Source of the DNA: Halomonas halocynthiae DSM 14573
Lineage (GTDB): Bacteria > Pseudomonadota > Gammaproteobacteria > Pseudomonadales > Halomonadaceae
Length of the DNA: 64,000 nucleotides
NCBI RefSeq assembly: GCF_000425725.1
Contig: NZ_KE384440.1
Coordinates: 380,317 to 444,316, forward strand
Direction of reading: 5' to 3'
Part shown: positions 1 to 8,630 of the stretch, in pieces
Layout: each line of letters opens with the position of its first letter
Position numbering within the stretch: the stretch's first letter is position 1
The notes under the pieces: model-generated
Told to the model about the DNA's origin: nothing
What the model saw: the letters and a program-made list of their open reading frames with translations, nothing else
Databases searched by the model: none
Translations under genes and position numbers: made by a program

Positions 1-384
1 CACCCGGCGGCGAATGTGCAGAATCTTTGCTGGCGTGACCTGAGGGACTATCCCATGGCCTCGAACATTCAACAGAGTGGTAACTGGTTGCGAATCCAGC
101 GCGCTTTGGAAGACGAGTCGATCCAACTCAACTGGTTCCACCAGATCCGATCGATGCTCGGCGCGATCATGACGGTGCAGCAGGGCGATGGCCTGGCGGT
201 GGTGCCGCGTTCCGCCATCGAGGCGTTTCGTATTCCCGAGCTAGTGTTTCGCGAGGTCGCCGAGCCCACGATTCATCGCGAGATCGGCGTGCTGACCCCC
301 ACGACCTCAATGCAAACTCTCTATGTCAGAGAGTTCGTGAGCCGAATCCAGTCCCGTATACTAGGTAATCCCCCCGAAAAATAA
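1..384 (+). CDS. LysR-type regulator, C-terminal fragment (5' end outside window)
   Basis: The reading frame is open from the first base and stops at 384. The protein matches the end of a LysR effector-binding domain: a VVPRSAIEAF-like segment typical of the second lobe, then a closing REFVSRIQ helix. No DNA-binding domain is present because the window starts inside the gene. Its target cannot be deduced. Insertion-sequence debris begins about 50 bp downstream. The LysR family assignment is moderately sure. Confidence 0.6.
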   Translation, partial: HPAANVQNLCWRDLRDYPMASNIQQSGNWLRIQRALEDESIQLNWFHQIRSMLGAIMTVQQGDGLAVVPRSAIEAFRIPELVFREVAEPTIHREIGVLTPTTSMQTLYVREFVSRIQSRILGNPPEK

Positions 385-433
385 TCGCGTTGATAAGTGG
401 AGTTTTGTAACCTGAAAACACAGGAGATTTCAC

Positions 434-815
434 ATGCGCAAATCACGTTTTACTGTCAGCCAGATCATGGCGATTTTGAAGTAGGCTGAGTCTGGCGTGC
501 CTGTCCCTGAACTGTGTCGCGAGCATGGCATGAGCAGTGCCTCATTTTATAAATGGCGCTCCAAGTACGGTGGTATGGACACCTCCATGATGAAGCGCCT
601 CAAGGAGTTGGAAGACGAGACAAGGAGTTGGAAGACGAGAACCAGCGCCTCAAGAAGATGTATGCCGAAGAGCGTTTGAAGGCAGAGCTGCGCCAGGAAG
701 CTCTCGAGGGAAAGTGGTAAAGCCATCTCAACGCCGCGAGATGGCAAAGAATGTCGTTGAGGCCGGTTGCTGCAGTATTCGGCTGGCCTGTCAGATTTTC
801 GGGATCAGTGAAACC
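434..815 (+). pseudogene. IS3-family element remnant (orfA plus start of orfB)
   Basis: The ATG at 434 begins an IS3-type OrfA (MRKSRFTVSQIMAILK) that meets an in-frame TAG at 482-484. The frame resumes as an HTH segment (VPELCREHGMSSASFYKWR) and is then shifted by a 20-bp tandem duplication at 601-640. The original reading KELEDENQRLKKMYAEER is recognisable after removing one copy. OrfB starts near 714 (VVKPSQRREMAKNVVEAG) and is cut at 815, just after GISET, by the next IS3 element. A probable left end lies around 393-433. Three independent lesions make this a dead element. Confidence 0.85.
601..640 (+). repeat. Perfect 20-bp tandem duplication
   Basis: Bases 601-620 and 621-640 are identical (CAAGGAGTTGGAAGACGAGA). 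The extra 20 bp shifts the OrfA frame by two bases inside the coiled-coil region. Confidence 0.95.
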
Positions 816-840
816 TGATCTTGCCCAGTAACAGTGGACA
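816..840 (+). repeat. Left inverted repeat of the IS3-family element
   Basis: Begins TGATCTTGCCCAGTAACAG and pairs with 3375-3399 at 23 of 25 positions. Confidence 0.9.
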
Positions 841-875
841 CCTCAAGAATGTAATACGCTACGATGAGGTGAGCC

Positions 876-1178
876 ATGGCAAGATCGACGACATCAATGA
901 AGAAAAACCCCTATACCCGTTACTCAGAAGCTTACCGGCAAGAAGCGTTAGCACTTGCTGATCGTATTGGCGTTGCTGCAGCGGCACGTGAACTGGGCAT
1001 ACATTCGAGTCAGCTTTATCCGTGGCGCTCTAAGGCTCAGCAGCAGCAAGATACATCGGAGCGAGAACGGACGCTGGCAGAAGAAAACGCTCGCCTGAAG
1101 CGACAATTAGCCGAAGCCAATGAGGAGCTGGCTATCACAAAAAAGGCCGCGGTGTACTTTGCGAAGCGCCTGAAATGA
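876..1178 (+). CDS. IS3-family transposase OrfA
   Basis: 100-residue DNA-binding subunit of an IS3 transposase. It has an N-terminal HTH (residues about 15-50, [15 protein letters not shown] then [17 protein letters not shown]) and a C-terminal leucine-zipper-like coiled coil (about residues 62-93). Its TGA (1176-1178) overlaps the ATG of orfB by four bases (ATGA). Expression of OrfB is therefore probably by translational coupling or frameshifting; no classic A6G slippery run is seen. OrfA is intact, but the partner orfB is disrupted. Confidence 0.9.
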   Translation: MARSTTSMKKNPYTRYSEAYRQEALALADRIGVAAAARELGIHSSQLYPWRSKAQQQQDTSERERTLAEENARLKRQLAEANEELAITKKAAVYFAKRLK

Positions 1179-1852
1179 AGTACGCCTTTATCCATCGTCA
1201 TCGCCAGGCTTTCAGTGTTCAGCGCATGTGCCATGTTGTTGGGGTCGCTCGAAGCGGCTACTACGCTTGGCGACAGCGCGAAGGCGGTCTGTCTCTAAAG
1301 CGCAGCCAGCAAGCCGTTCTCGATAAGCGTGTGGCTGCGGCGTTTCACCAACGTAAAGGCCGCTCAGGCGCCCCGAGATTAGCTCTAGACCTGCAAGATG
1401 ACGGAATACCGGTGAATCGCAAGACGGTGGCTGCCAGCTTACAGCGACAAGGCCTGCGTGCTAAAGCTGCCCGTAAGTTCAAGGCCACCACGAACTCTCG
1501 ACATTCGCTGCCTGTGGCGCCAAACCTGCTAGAGCAAGACTTCACGGCTTCAGCCCCTAATCAAAAGTGGGTGGGTGACATCACCTATCTCGCGACGGGT
1601 GAGGGCTGGCTTTATCTTGCCGTGCTAATCGATCTTTACTCTCGCAAAGTCGTTGGCTGGGCAATGAGTGAGCGTATGACGGCTGATCTTGTCTGTGATG
1701 CGCTTCAGATGGCGCTATGGAAACGTAAAAGGCCAACAGGCGTGATCGTCCACTCAGACCGAGGCAGCCAGTACTGTTCGACGCTGTATCAGTCGCTACT
1801 GACGCGACATGAACTCAAGTGCAGTATGAGCGCGAAAAGCAACTGTTATGAT
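1175..1852 (+). pseudogene. IS3-family transposase OrfB, 5' part (disrupted)
   Basis: 226 codons of a DDE integrase-type transposase: the HTH_21 region, then the rve domain with the first Asp in [10 protein letters not shown] and the second in [10 protein letters not shown]. The coding sequence stops at SNCYD, just before the segment that carries the catalytic Glu, where the IS110 element begins. Without repair the ribosome reads through into IS110 DNA and stops at 1912. The remaining 62 codons are at 3181-3369 in the same frame. Confidence 0.9.
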
Positions 1853-2090
1853 TGTCAGTCTTTATACGTCGGATCCATAATCGATCCGGAAGACCTGATC
1901 CGAGTGGCTTGACTCTTGCAATGATTGGCCATCGCATGCCTTGGCGTTGATCTGTCAGCCCCGGGCCGGGCGCCTGATCCAGTATGGCGAAGCTGTGACT
2001 TAATAGGAGCCTGAAGGCATATACTCTCATGACAGTCCTGTCCACTTGGCCGACTCTGGAGTCAATAACTCGACCTACTCAGAGACTGAC
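1853..2090 (+). ncRNA. Candidate bridge RNA region of the IS110 element
   Basis: In the IS110 group the non-coding left end encodes a structured bridge RNA that pairs with target and donor DNA (established for IS621). This element has a gene-free left end of the right size, containing GC-rich inverted segments such as CCCCGGGCCGGG near 1960. The function is inferred from family and layout. I did not fold the RNA or identify the guide loops. Confidence 0.4.
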
Positions 2091-3164
2091 ATGACTGATT
2101 TACAATTGCCTGATATTGCACCTTCTGGTCATATCATCGTTGAGGTGGATACGCATATCCATGTTGCTGCCGTTGTAGATACAACCGCTGGCCTGCAATC
2201 AACGCTTTCGGTTACGGCGGACCGTGACGGCTTTGAAAAGCTGCTGGCTTGGGCACGCTCTTTTGGGCGAATCCTGGCCTTTGGTGTTGAAGGCACCGGA
2301 TCGTACGGTGCCGCCCTGACTTCCTTCATTCGTCGGCATGACACATTGGTCATCGAAGTGAGTCGTCCCAACCGCCGACTCCGGAGGCTGAATGGAAAAT
2401 CCGATACCCTAGACGCCGAGAATGCTGCCTGTGCTGTGCTATCCAGAACGGCAACCGCAATACCCAAGATGACCGACGGTACTGCTGAAATGGTTCGGCA
2501 GCTGAAGGTAGCCTATGATACGGCCGTCAAAGCCCGCACAGCTGCCATGGTGACCCTGAAGGCCATGCTGGTTCATGCACCAGACGATGTTCGGGTTAAC
2601 GCTGAAACGAAAACGCCATTAGCGCTTGCACACAAGTTTTCCAGGCTACGCCCCAGTTTGCTGGAGGATACGGCAGACAGCATTAAGCATACGCTTCGCT
2701 CCCTGTCTCGGCGGTGGATTTCTCTGGATGAGGAAGCCAATGCATTGAATAGAATGATCCATGAGCTTGTGCAGAAAGCCGTACCCCAGCTAATCAAGGC
2801 GTATGGCATCAGCACTCACACTGCAGCAGAAATATTGATTGTTGTGGGAGACAACCCTGAAAGGATCAAATCCGAGGCAGCATTGGCAAAGCTGGCCGGC
2901 ATTAGTCCTATTCCCGCCTCATCTGGCATGACATCAGGCCGATATAGAATCAACAGGGGTGGACACCGACAGCTCAATGCTGCCATCTATCGCGCGGCGA
3001 TTGTGCGAATGCGGGGCCACGAGCCAACCATCGCGTATGTTGCACGAAGAACCGCAGAGGGTAAGACGAAACGTGACATTATCAGGTGCCTCAAGCGTTA
3101 CATCATTCGTGAGGTGTATCGTCTTCTGCGATATGGCCCCAAATTAGCTCAATACGCGACTTGA
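2091..3164 (+). CDS. IS110-family DEDD recombinase (transposase)
   Basis: 357 residues from the ATG at 2091; an upstream in-frame TTG at 2046 is possible but less likely. The N-terminal RuvC-like domain shows [14 protein letters not shown], an Glu-containing GVEGTGSYG, and a distal DTLDAENAA motif, consistent with the DEDD set. The C-terminal Transposase_20 domain contains [20 protein letters not shown], where the family's catalytic Ser lies, followed by the conserved GGHRQLN. The gene looks intact and could be active. It sits inside the orfB of an IS3 element, so its insertion disabled that host IS. Confidence 0.9.
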   Translation: MTDLQLPDIAPSGHIIVEVDTHIHVAAVVDTTAGLQSTLSVTADRDGFEKLLAWARSFGRILAFGVEGTGSYGAALTSFIRRHDTLVIEVSRPNRRLRRLNGKSDTLDAENAACAVLSRTATAIPKMTDGTAEMVRQLKVAYDTAVKARTAAMVTLKAMLVHAPDDVRVNAETKTPLALAHKFSRLRPSLLEDTADSIKHTLRSLSRRWISLDEEANALNRMIHELVQKAVPQLIKAYGISTHTAAEILIVVGDNPERIKSEAALAKLAGISPIPASSGMTSGRYRINRGGHRQLNAAIYRAAIVRMRGHEPTIAYVARRTAEGKTKRDIIRCLKRYIIREVYRLLRYGPKLAQYAT

Positions 3165-3180
3165 CAGATATAGGAGCATC

Positions 3181-3369
3181 AACGCCTGTGCAGAAAGCTT
3201 CTTCCACAGTCTCAAGGTGGAAGCGATCCACGGAGAGCCATTTAAAACACGGGATGTGATGAGGCACCAGGTGTTTGAATACATCGAACTGGACTACAAC
3301 AAGCAACGGCGGCACAGTGCTATTGGGATGATCAGCCCAGAGGTATTTGAAACCCGAATGATCGCTTAA
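3181..3369 (+). pseudogene. IS3-family transposase OrfB, 3' part
   Basis: Encodes [19 protein letters not shown] and continues to ...[10 protein letters not shown] then TAA. It contains the Glu of the DDE triad (ACAESFF). It joins in frame to the 5' part ending at 1852 once the IS110 element is removed, giving a 288-residue OrfB of normal length. It has no start of its own. Confidence 0.9.
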
Positions 3370-3374
3370 ACCAG

Positions 3375-3399
3375 TGTCCACTGTTGCTGGGTAAGATCA
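3375..3399 (-). repeat. Right inverted repeat of the IS3-family element
   Basis: On the minus strand it begins TGATCTTACCCAGCAACAG. It differs from the left repeat at two of 25 positions. Confidence 0.9.
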
Positions 3400-3943
3400 G
3401 TTAGAAATGGGTGCCTCGGTAGGGGCAAATAGCCAATATGTTCGTGTTGATGATCATGGCCATCATGCGCATAGCGCAGAAGGCGATAACTGGTTTGCTG
3501 GAGTCGACGCTCGCTTTCATTATGATGCAGGCCGGACAGCAGGGCATGGTGACTGGCAGCTGGGTGCAGAATACTTCTATACCGAACGTGACCTGCAAGA
3601 GCATGTGGAGCACCATGGTCACTGGCATGCTCGGGACGAATTTACTGAACGCCAAGACGGCGCTTATGCAGAGCTGATCTATGGCATCGCGCCGCACTGG
3701 GACGTTGGGCTGCGTGCAGAGGCGTTGGGGCTAACTAATGAGGTTATGACGTCTCACCCCACTAACATCGTCTCTGAAGGTACTTCTTGGCGTCAGAGTA
3801 GCCAAGTGACCTGGCATATGGATGAAGGCGTTTTCCTACGCGCCGAAGTTAGTCGCGAAGACTTTGCTGACCAAGACGATAGCTGGGTCGCCATGCTGCA
3901 GCTCAACGCCACATTTGGCCACCATGCCGGCCATACTCATTAA
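3400..3943 (+). pseudogene. His-rich outer-membrane beta-barrel protein, 3' fragment
   Basis: About 180 codons that start directly at the IS right end and close with FGHHAGHTH and TAA. Alternating aromatic and polar strands (WQLGAEYFYTERDL, YAELIYGIAPHWDVGLRAEAL, VFLRAEVSREDF) indicate barrel strands. Clusters of His (DDHGHHAHS, HVEHHGHWHA) suggest a metal-linked outer-membrane protein. The signal peptide and N-terminal half are missing, removed by the IS insertion and an accompanying deletion. The exact family is not identified. Confidence 0.6.
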
Positions 3944-3999
3944 GATGCCGTTGAACTGTGTAGTGATGAGCAGTGCAGCATGACGTGCTGGATTAGCCA

Positions 4000-4905
4000 T
4001 TAAGCTGAAAGTTTTTTGAGCCGTGACGCAAGGAAATTCCTCAGAACCTGAACCGCTGGACTAAACTGGCGCCGGTCGGCACAGATCAGATTGAACGGCG
4101 TGCGTTCAGTCTCCCAGTCTTGGCACAAAGGAACCAAGCGCCCACTGCTCAAATCCTCAATAACATCCAGACGAGCCTTGTAAGCGATTCCTTTGCCGGA
4201 GAGGGCCCAGCGTCGCACTGCCTCTCCGTCATCGGCTACACGGCTGCCTCTCACTTTTACTGACACTTCTTGGCCGTTTTTCCAGAAACGCCAGCGGCCA
4301 TGCACGTCTTCACCGAGCATGAAACAGAGGCAGTTATGTTTCGTTAAGTCCTCAGGACGAAGAGGTGTGCCGAACTGTTGGATATAGTCAGGCGAGGCGC
4401 AGAGTACGCGCCTGTTGTCTGGCACAAGCGGCACAGCGATCAAGCTGGAGTCTGGCAACTCCCCGTAACGTAAGGCGATATCAACCGGTTGGCGGTATAT
4501 GTTGACTAATCGGTCAGATAACTGAACACGCAGGTCGATACGCGGGTATATGTCGAGAAACTCATCTAGCCAGCCGAGTAGCACGTTTCGGCCGATATCA
4601 GATGGCATGGAGAGCTGGAGTACATCCTGAATAACGGCTTGACCCTTTTGTATCGCTTGGCAGCCATCGTCCAGTAGCTGAAGTGCCTGCTGACAATGGC
4701 CAAGAAAGGTCTCGCCCTGATGAGTCAGGCGCAAGTGACGGGTTGACCGGATAAATAACGGCACGCCGAGTTCGGCCTCCAGCCTTTTCACTGCAGCACT
4801 CGTGGCCGCGGGTGATAGGTCCATCTGCCTGGCAGCGGCTGAAAGGCTTCCCTGACGAGCGGTTTCGATAAAAATCTTGAGATCCTGAATAGAGCGCATA
4901 TTCAA
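4000..4905 (-). CDS. LysR-family transcriptional regulator
   Basis: 301 residues: N-terminal winged HTH (about 5-64, FIETARQGSLSAAARQMDLS) and a LysR substrate-binding domain (about 90-298). It is divergent from an old yellow enzyme gene with 298 bp between them. LysR regulators usually control such divergent neighbours, so it probably regulates the OYE/alcohol-dehydrogenase pair in response to an electrophile or similar ligand. The ligand is not deducible. Length and domains are complete. Confidence 0.85.
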   Translation of the reverse strand: MNMRSIQDLKIFIETARQGSLSAAARQMDLSPAATSAAVKRLEAELGVPLFIRSTRHLRLTHQGETFLGHCQQALQLLDDGCQAIQKGQAVIQDVLQLSMPSDIGRNVLLGWLDEFLDIYPRIDLRVQLSDRLVNIYRQPVDIALRYGELPDSSLIAVPLVPDNRRVLCASPDYIQQFGTPLRPEDLTKHNCLCFMLGEDVHGRWRFWKNGQEVSVKVRGSRVADDGEAVRRWALSGKGIAYKARLDVIEDLSSGRLVPLCQDWETERTPFNLICADRRQFSPAVQVLRNFLASRLKKLSA

Positions 4906-5203
4906 ATATTTTTTGAAGGTATTTGTATTAAAGGCTAGTTTTTCAAACCAATAAGGTCAAATAAGCTGCTCTTGTCGTTAGTGCATCCCATTGGATCAGG
5001 AGTCGCCATCTCTGCCGTTATCTCGACATGGCGTTTCTATTATCGGTTGCTGGTCATGTTTTGGGTCCGGCTACTGGCGATGCATTGAGATCGAATTTCA
5101 TGGTTTTCCGTTTCGGTATGCCGCTGTTTTATCGAGAGATGAATGTGCTGAGCAGATGGAAATCATGCGATCGATATTACCCAGTTAATCAAAGGAGTCA
5201 CCC
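4906..5203. promoter_or_regulatory. Divergent intergenic region between the LysR gene and the OYE gene
   Basis: 298 bp with no convincing gene. It is AT-rich near the LysR start (AAATATTTTTTGAAGG). A Shine-Dalgarno AAAGGAG lies just before the OYE ATG at 5204. It presumably holds both promoters and LysR sites, but I cannot place a specific operator. Confidence 0.4.
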
Positions 5204-6295
5204 ATGGAACTGTTCAGCTCATATTCGCTGTCAGGTAAATCTCTGGACAACCGTATCGTCATGGCCCCGATGACACGTGCCCGCAGTACGCAGCCGGGCA
5301 ACATCCCCAATTCACTTATGGCTCAGTATTACGCGCAACGCGCCAGTGCTGGTTTGATCATTACGGAAGCATCGCAGATTTCCCAGCAAGGACAGGGGTA
5401 CAGCTTCACTCCCGGCATTCATAGTGCCGAGCAGGTCAACGGCTGGCGTAAGGTGACGGAGGCGGTCCATGCCGAAGCTGGGGTGATATACCTTCAGCTC
5501 TGGCATGTAGGCCGCATGTCACACTCTAATTTTCATCAGGGAGAATTGCCTGTTGCACCTTCGGCCATTAACCCCGACGCCACTATTTGGCTAGCCGATG
5601 AAAACGGTGTGGGTGGCATGGTGCCCTGCCCAACACCGCGCGCACTGGAAACCGAAGAGATTCAAGGCGTGGTAGAGGACTATCGGCAAGCCGCTCGGAA
5701 TGCCATGGAGGCCGGTTTTGATGGTGTTGAGATTCATGCCGCCAATGGCTACCTGATTGATGAATTTTTACGCACCACCTCGAATACGCGCTCAGACGCT
5801 TATGGTGGCAGTCGCGACAATCGAATACGTTTTCTGATGGAGGTGGCCGAAGCCGTGGCAAGCGAAGTGGGAGCTGAAAAAGTGGGCGTGCGTCTGGCTC
5901 CGTTCATTACGGCTCGTGGCATGAGCTGCCCGGATATCATCCCCACCATTCTGCATGCGGCAACTCAGCTACAGGAACTGGGTATCGGGTACATCCATCT
6001 GGCTGAAGCTGACTGGGATGATGCCCCAGAGATACCGAGCGATTTCCGCCTGGCGCTACGTCAAGTGTATCAGGGCACGCTGATTGTGGCTGGACGTTAT
6101 GACAAGGAACGAGCCAGTCAAATGGTCGATGCTGGGCTGTGTGATCTGGTGGCATTTGGCCGCCCGTTTATCGCAAACCCTGACCTGCCTAGGCGCCTGC
6201 ATCACTCTTTGCCTTTGGCCAGTTTTCAGGGTGACAGCCTTTTCGGCGGTGATGCGGAAGGCTACACAACCTACCCAGCCTACTCGGCGGCTTAA
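5204..6295 (+). CDS. Old yellow enzyme-family FMN oxidoreductase (NemA-like)
   Basis: 363 residues, the usual length for bacterial OYE. These cytosolic FMN enzymes reduce activated alkenes, quinones, N-ethylmaleimide or nitro esters with NAD(P)H. Seen motifs: VMAPMTRARS at the N-terminus, LQLWHVGRMSH, the substrate-binding pair in EIHAANGYLIDEFLR, and the phosphate-binding VAFGRPFIANPDLP near the end. A good RBS (AAGGAG) precedes the ATG. It is followed after 27 bp by an alcohol-dehydrogenase-like gene, so the two are probably one transcript under the divergent LysR. The exact substrate is unknown. Confidence 0.85.
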   Translation: MELFSSYSLSGKSLDNRIVMAPMTRARSTQPGNIPNSLMAQYYAQRASAGLIITEASQISQQGQGYSFTPGIHSAEQVNGWRKVTEAVHAEAGVIYLQLWHVGRMSHSNFHQGELPVAPSAINPDATIWLADENGVGGMVPCPTPRALETEEIQGVVEDYRQAARNAMEAGFDGVEIHAANGYLIDEFLRTTSNTRSDAYGGSRDNRIRFLMEVAEAVASEVGAEKVGVRLAPFITARGMSCPDIIPTILHAATQLQELGIGYIHLAEADWDDAPEIPSDFRLALRQVYQGTLIVAGRYDKERASQMVDAGLCDLVAFGRPFIANPDLPRRLHHSLPLASFQGDSLFGGDAEGYTTYPAYSAA

Positions 6296-6322
6296 AACTT
6301 TCAGATAAAACAGGAGTGCAGC

Positions 6323-7351
6323 ATGACACAGACAATGAAAGCGGTCGGCTATCAACAGGCGCTGCGGGTTCAGGAGGAGGCATCACTCTGTGATATCGAG
6401 CTACCGATACCAGAACCCAGTGGGCACGATGTGCTGGTTGAAGTAAAAGCCGTAGCGGTTAACCCAGTGGATACCAAAATTCGCGCCAATGTCGCGCCTG
6501 ATCAGGGAAGCTGGAAGGTTCTTGGCTGGGACGCTGCAGGTATTGTGACATCTGTCGGGGAGAAGGTCAGTGCGTTCAAGCCGGGGGATGCTGTTTGGTA
6601 TGCTGGGGATCTTACCCGTCAAGGCAGTAATGCTGAATACCAGTTGGTGGACGAGCGCATTGTCGGTCGCAAACCCAGCTCTCTCGACTTTGCCAGTGCC
6701 GCTGCGCTGCCGCTGACAGCCATTACCGCCTGGGAAATGCTGTTCGACCGACTGAACATCAAACCCGGTCGAGAGCACGAGGGTGAAAAACTGCTGATTA
6801 TCGGTGCTGCCGGTGGCGTTGGTTCCATTCTGGTTCAGCTGGCGAGCCAACTAACCCGCCTGACTGTTATCGCCACGGCCTCTCGGGCAGAAAGTCAGGC
6901 CTGGCTGGAACAGTTAGGTGCGCATCATGTTATCAATCATAAAGCCTCATTGAGTCAGCAACTGCAGGAGTTAGAGGTTGGAGAAGTTGACCATGTCGTC
7001 AGCCTGAACCACACCGAAGAGCATCTTGACGAGATTATTGCGGCGCTGAAGCCTCAGGGGCAGTTTGGTTTAATCGATGACCCTGAAGCACTGAATGTAC
7101 GTGCGTTAAAAAGTAAAAGTCTTTCCTTGCACTGGGAGTTCATGTTTACCCGCTCCATGTATAAGACCACAGACATGGTCGCTCAGCAAAAGCTGTTGAA
7201 TGAAGTCGCTGCGCTGGTTGATCAGGGGGTATTGAAGAGCACATTGGGTGTCAACGCGGGCAATATCAATGCAGCTAACCTGCGTTGGGCTCACGAAAAA
7301 TTGGAAGCCGAGAGTATGATTGGCAAAGTGGTACTCGAGGGGTTCGAATAA
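6323..7351 (+). CDS. MDR-family zinc-type alcohol dehydrogenase-like / quinone oxidoreductase
   Basis: 342 residues of the medium-chain dehydrogenase/reductase superfamily. A GroES-like N-terminal domain (VNPVDTKIRAN, WDAAGIV) is followed by a Rossmann domain with LLIIGAAGGVGSILVQLA. It lacks the Cys/His cluster of true zinc enzymes, so it is more likely an NADPH-dependent quinone or enone reductase. It sits 27 bp after the OYE gene with a clear RBS (ACAGGAGTG). The pair suggests detoxification of electrophiles, an inference from context. Confidence 0.8.
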   Translation: MTQTMKAVGYQQALRVQEEASLCDIELPIPEPSGHDVLVEVKAVAVNPVDTKIRANVAPDQGSWKVLGWDAAGIVTSVGEKVSAFKPGDAVWYAGDLTRQGSNAEYQLVDERIVGRKPSSLDFASAAALPLTAITAWEMLFDRLNIKPGREHEGEKLLIIGAAGGVGSILVQLASQLTRLTVIATASRAESQAWLEQLGAHHVINHKASLSQQLQELEVGEVDHVVSLNHTEEHLDEIIAALKPQGQFGLIDDPEALNVRALKSKSLSLHWEFMFTRSMYKTTDMVAQQKLLNEVAALVDQGVLKSTLGVNAGNINAANLRWAHEKLEAESMIGKVVLEGFE

Positions 7352-7389
7352 ACAGTGCCAGTCTAGGTGAAGCCTAGGCTCTAAAATGA

Positions 7390-7424
7390 GAGGAAGTTCG
7401 TTTTTACCGAGCTTCCTCTTTTTT
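7390..7424 (+). terminator. Rho-independent terminator after the OYE/ADH operon
   Basis: Stem GAGGAAG (7390-7396) with CTTCCTC (7412-7418) followed by a run of T. It ends the OYE operon about 40 bp after the stop. Confidence 0.8.
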
Positions 7425-7601
7425 GTCTTTTCTTTTTTTCATCTTTTCTTGGGCGAAGCGGTTATCGCTAAACTCCTGAGTTCTTAGAGGTAGGTCTTCA
7501 GGTGGGTTACTGACGAAAATTTCTAGCGGTTATTATAGGTGAGCCTGCGTCATCAAGCTGGCATAATGCCTGTTTAGTTATTGCTACTGCTGGAATATTA
7601 G

Positions 7602-7907
7602 ATGCTCAGATGGCTTACCGTTGTGTTGGCTTGCTTGCTAGCGTTGCTGCAATACCGCTTGTGGCTGGGTGAAGGTGGGATGGAAGACCTAGCGCTGGTG
7701 CGTGAGCGCGTTGCTGTGCAGGAGGCGACTAATGCCCCTTGGCGTGCTCGTAACGAGCGCTTAACTGCCGAGGTGGTTGATCTTAAAACAGGGCTTGATG
7801 CCATCGAAGAGCATGCTCGCAATGATCTCGGCATGGTACGCCGTGACGAGCAGTTCTTTTGGGTGCCTGGCGCCAGTGATTCGGCCAAAAAGATGAGTGC
7901 GCCATGA
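7602..7907 (+). CDS. ftsB: Cell division protein FtsB
   Basis: 101 residues: one N-terminal membrane segment (LRWLTVVLACLLALLQYRLW) then a periplasmic coiled coil and the DivIC/FtsB-type end HARNDLGMVRRDEQFFWV. FtsB forms the FtsQ-FtsB-FtsL bridge of the divisome. It is first in the ftsB-ispD-ispF run, a standard gammaproteobacterial order, and overlaps ispD by four bases (ATGA), implying coupling. Confidence 0.9.
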   Translation: MLRWLTVVLACLLALLQYRLWLGEGGMEDLALVRERVAVQEATNAPWRARNERLTAEVVDLKTGLDAIEEHARNDLGMVRRDEQFFWVPGASDSAKKMSAP

Positions 7908-8614
7908 GCGCTTGCTTGTGGCTGGTTGTGCCAGCAGCGGGCTGTGGTTCAAGAATGAAAGCGGCGCGGCCAAAGCAGTATCTTGAGTTAGCTGGCCGAC
8001 CCGTTATTCAACACACGCTATCCCGTCTCCATGGTGCGCTTCCTGCTGCTAAGCTTTGCCTGTGCCTGGATGACAACGACGTTTATTTCGACCCGAGTTG
8101 GGTACCTTTTTCACCCTGGCAGCGTGTGTCCGGTGGTGTCGAGCGTATGGATTCGGTGCTTAATGCATTACAGGCCATAGGCTCAAAAGCGCGTAGCGAC
8201 GATATTGTATTGGTGCATGATATTGCGCGGCCTTGTGTGTTACCGGCAGATCTTGAGCGGTTACTTGATGCCGTTCAGCGTGGCCCCGCGGGAGCGCTGC
8301 TTGCAGCGCCGGTAGCTGACACCATGAAGCGTGATAACGGCGCAGGCCATGTGTTGCGCTCTGAACCACGTGATGGCTTGTGGCATGCGTTGACGCCTCA
8401 GGGGTTTCGTTATGCCTTGTTGCGTCGTGCGCTAGAGCAGGCGAAGGCCACAGGACAGCAAGTTACTGATGACGCCTCGGCGGTTGAAGCGCTAGGCCTG
8501 TCGCCGGAACTGGTGGTTGGGCGGCGTGACAATATCAAAATCACCCACCCAGAGGACCTGGGTCTGGCGACACATATTCTGGTCGCTCAGCGCGCCAGCG
8601 ATTATTCATTCTGA
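7904..8614 (+). CDS. ispD: 2-C-methyl-D-erythritol 4-phosphate cytidylyltransferase
   Basis: 236 residues, normal for IspD, which makes CDP-methylerythritol in the MEP isoprenoid pathway. The CTP-binding loop is visible near the N-terminus (PAAGCGSRMKAARPKQYL), as are VHDIARPCV and the C-terminal DNIKITHPEDL. It lies between ftsB and ispF, which follows after 16 bp. Confidence 0.95.
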   Translation: MSACLWLVVPAAGCGSRMKAARPKQYLELAGRPVIQHTLSRLHGALPAAKLCLCLDDNDVYFDPSWVPFSPWQRVSGGVERMDSVLNALQAIGSKARSDDIVLVHDIARPCVLPADLERLLDAVQRGPAGALLAAPVADTMKRDNGAGHVLRSEPRDGLWHALTPQGFRYALLRRALEQAKATGQQVTDDASAVEALGLSPELVVGRRDNIKITHPEDLGLATHILVAQRASDYSF

Positions 8615-8630
8615 CGAACGGATATAAGGC

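Larger units (their letters stand above)
1853..3180 (+). mobile_element. IS110-family insertion sequence
   Basis: About 1328 bp, with edges inferred from restoration of the orfB frame: SNCYD from the left joins NACAESFF from the right. There are no terminal inverted repeats, as usual for this family. There is a long 5' non-coding region (about 238 bp) and only about 16 bp after the recombinase stop, the layout of the IS110 group rather than IS1111. The exact core dinucleotide cannot be fixed from one copy, so the edges may be off by one or two bases. Confidence 0.85.
816..3399 (+). mobile_element. IS3-family insertion sequence, interrupted by an IS110-family element
   Basis: The left end (816-840, TGATCTTGCCCAG...) and right end (3375-3399) are 25-bp inverted repeats with two mismatches. 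Without the nested element the IS is about 1256 bp, normal for IS3. It carries overlapping orfA and orfB, with orfB split by the insertion at 1852/1853. The left flank is the older IS3 remnant and the right flank is a chromosomal barrel gene. No 3-4 bp target duplication is visible (ACC against GTT). Confidence 0.9.

Noticed and set aside
2046..2090. TTG start for the IS110 recombinase
   Set aside because: The ATG at 2091 fits family N-termini better and the TTG lacks a ribosome-binding site.
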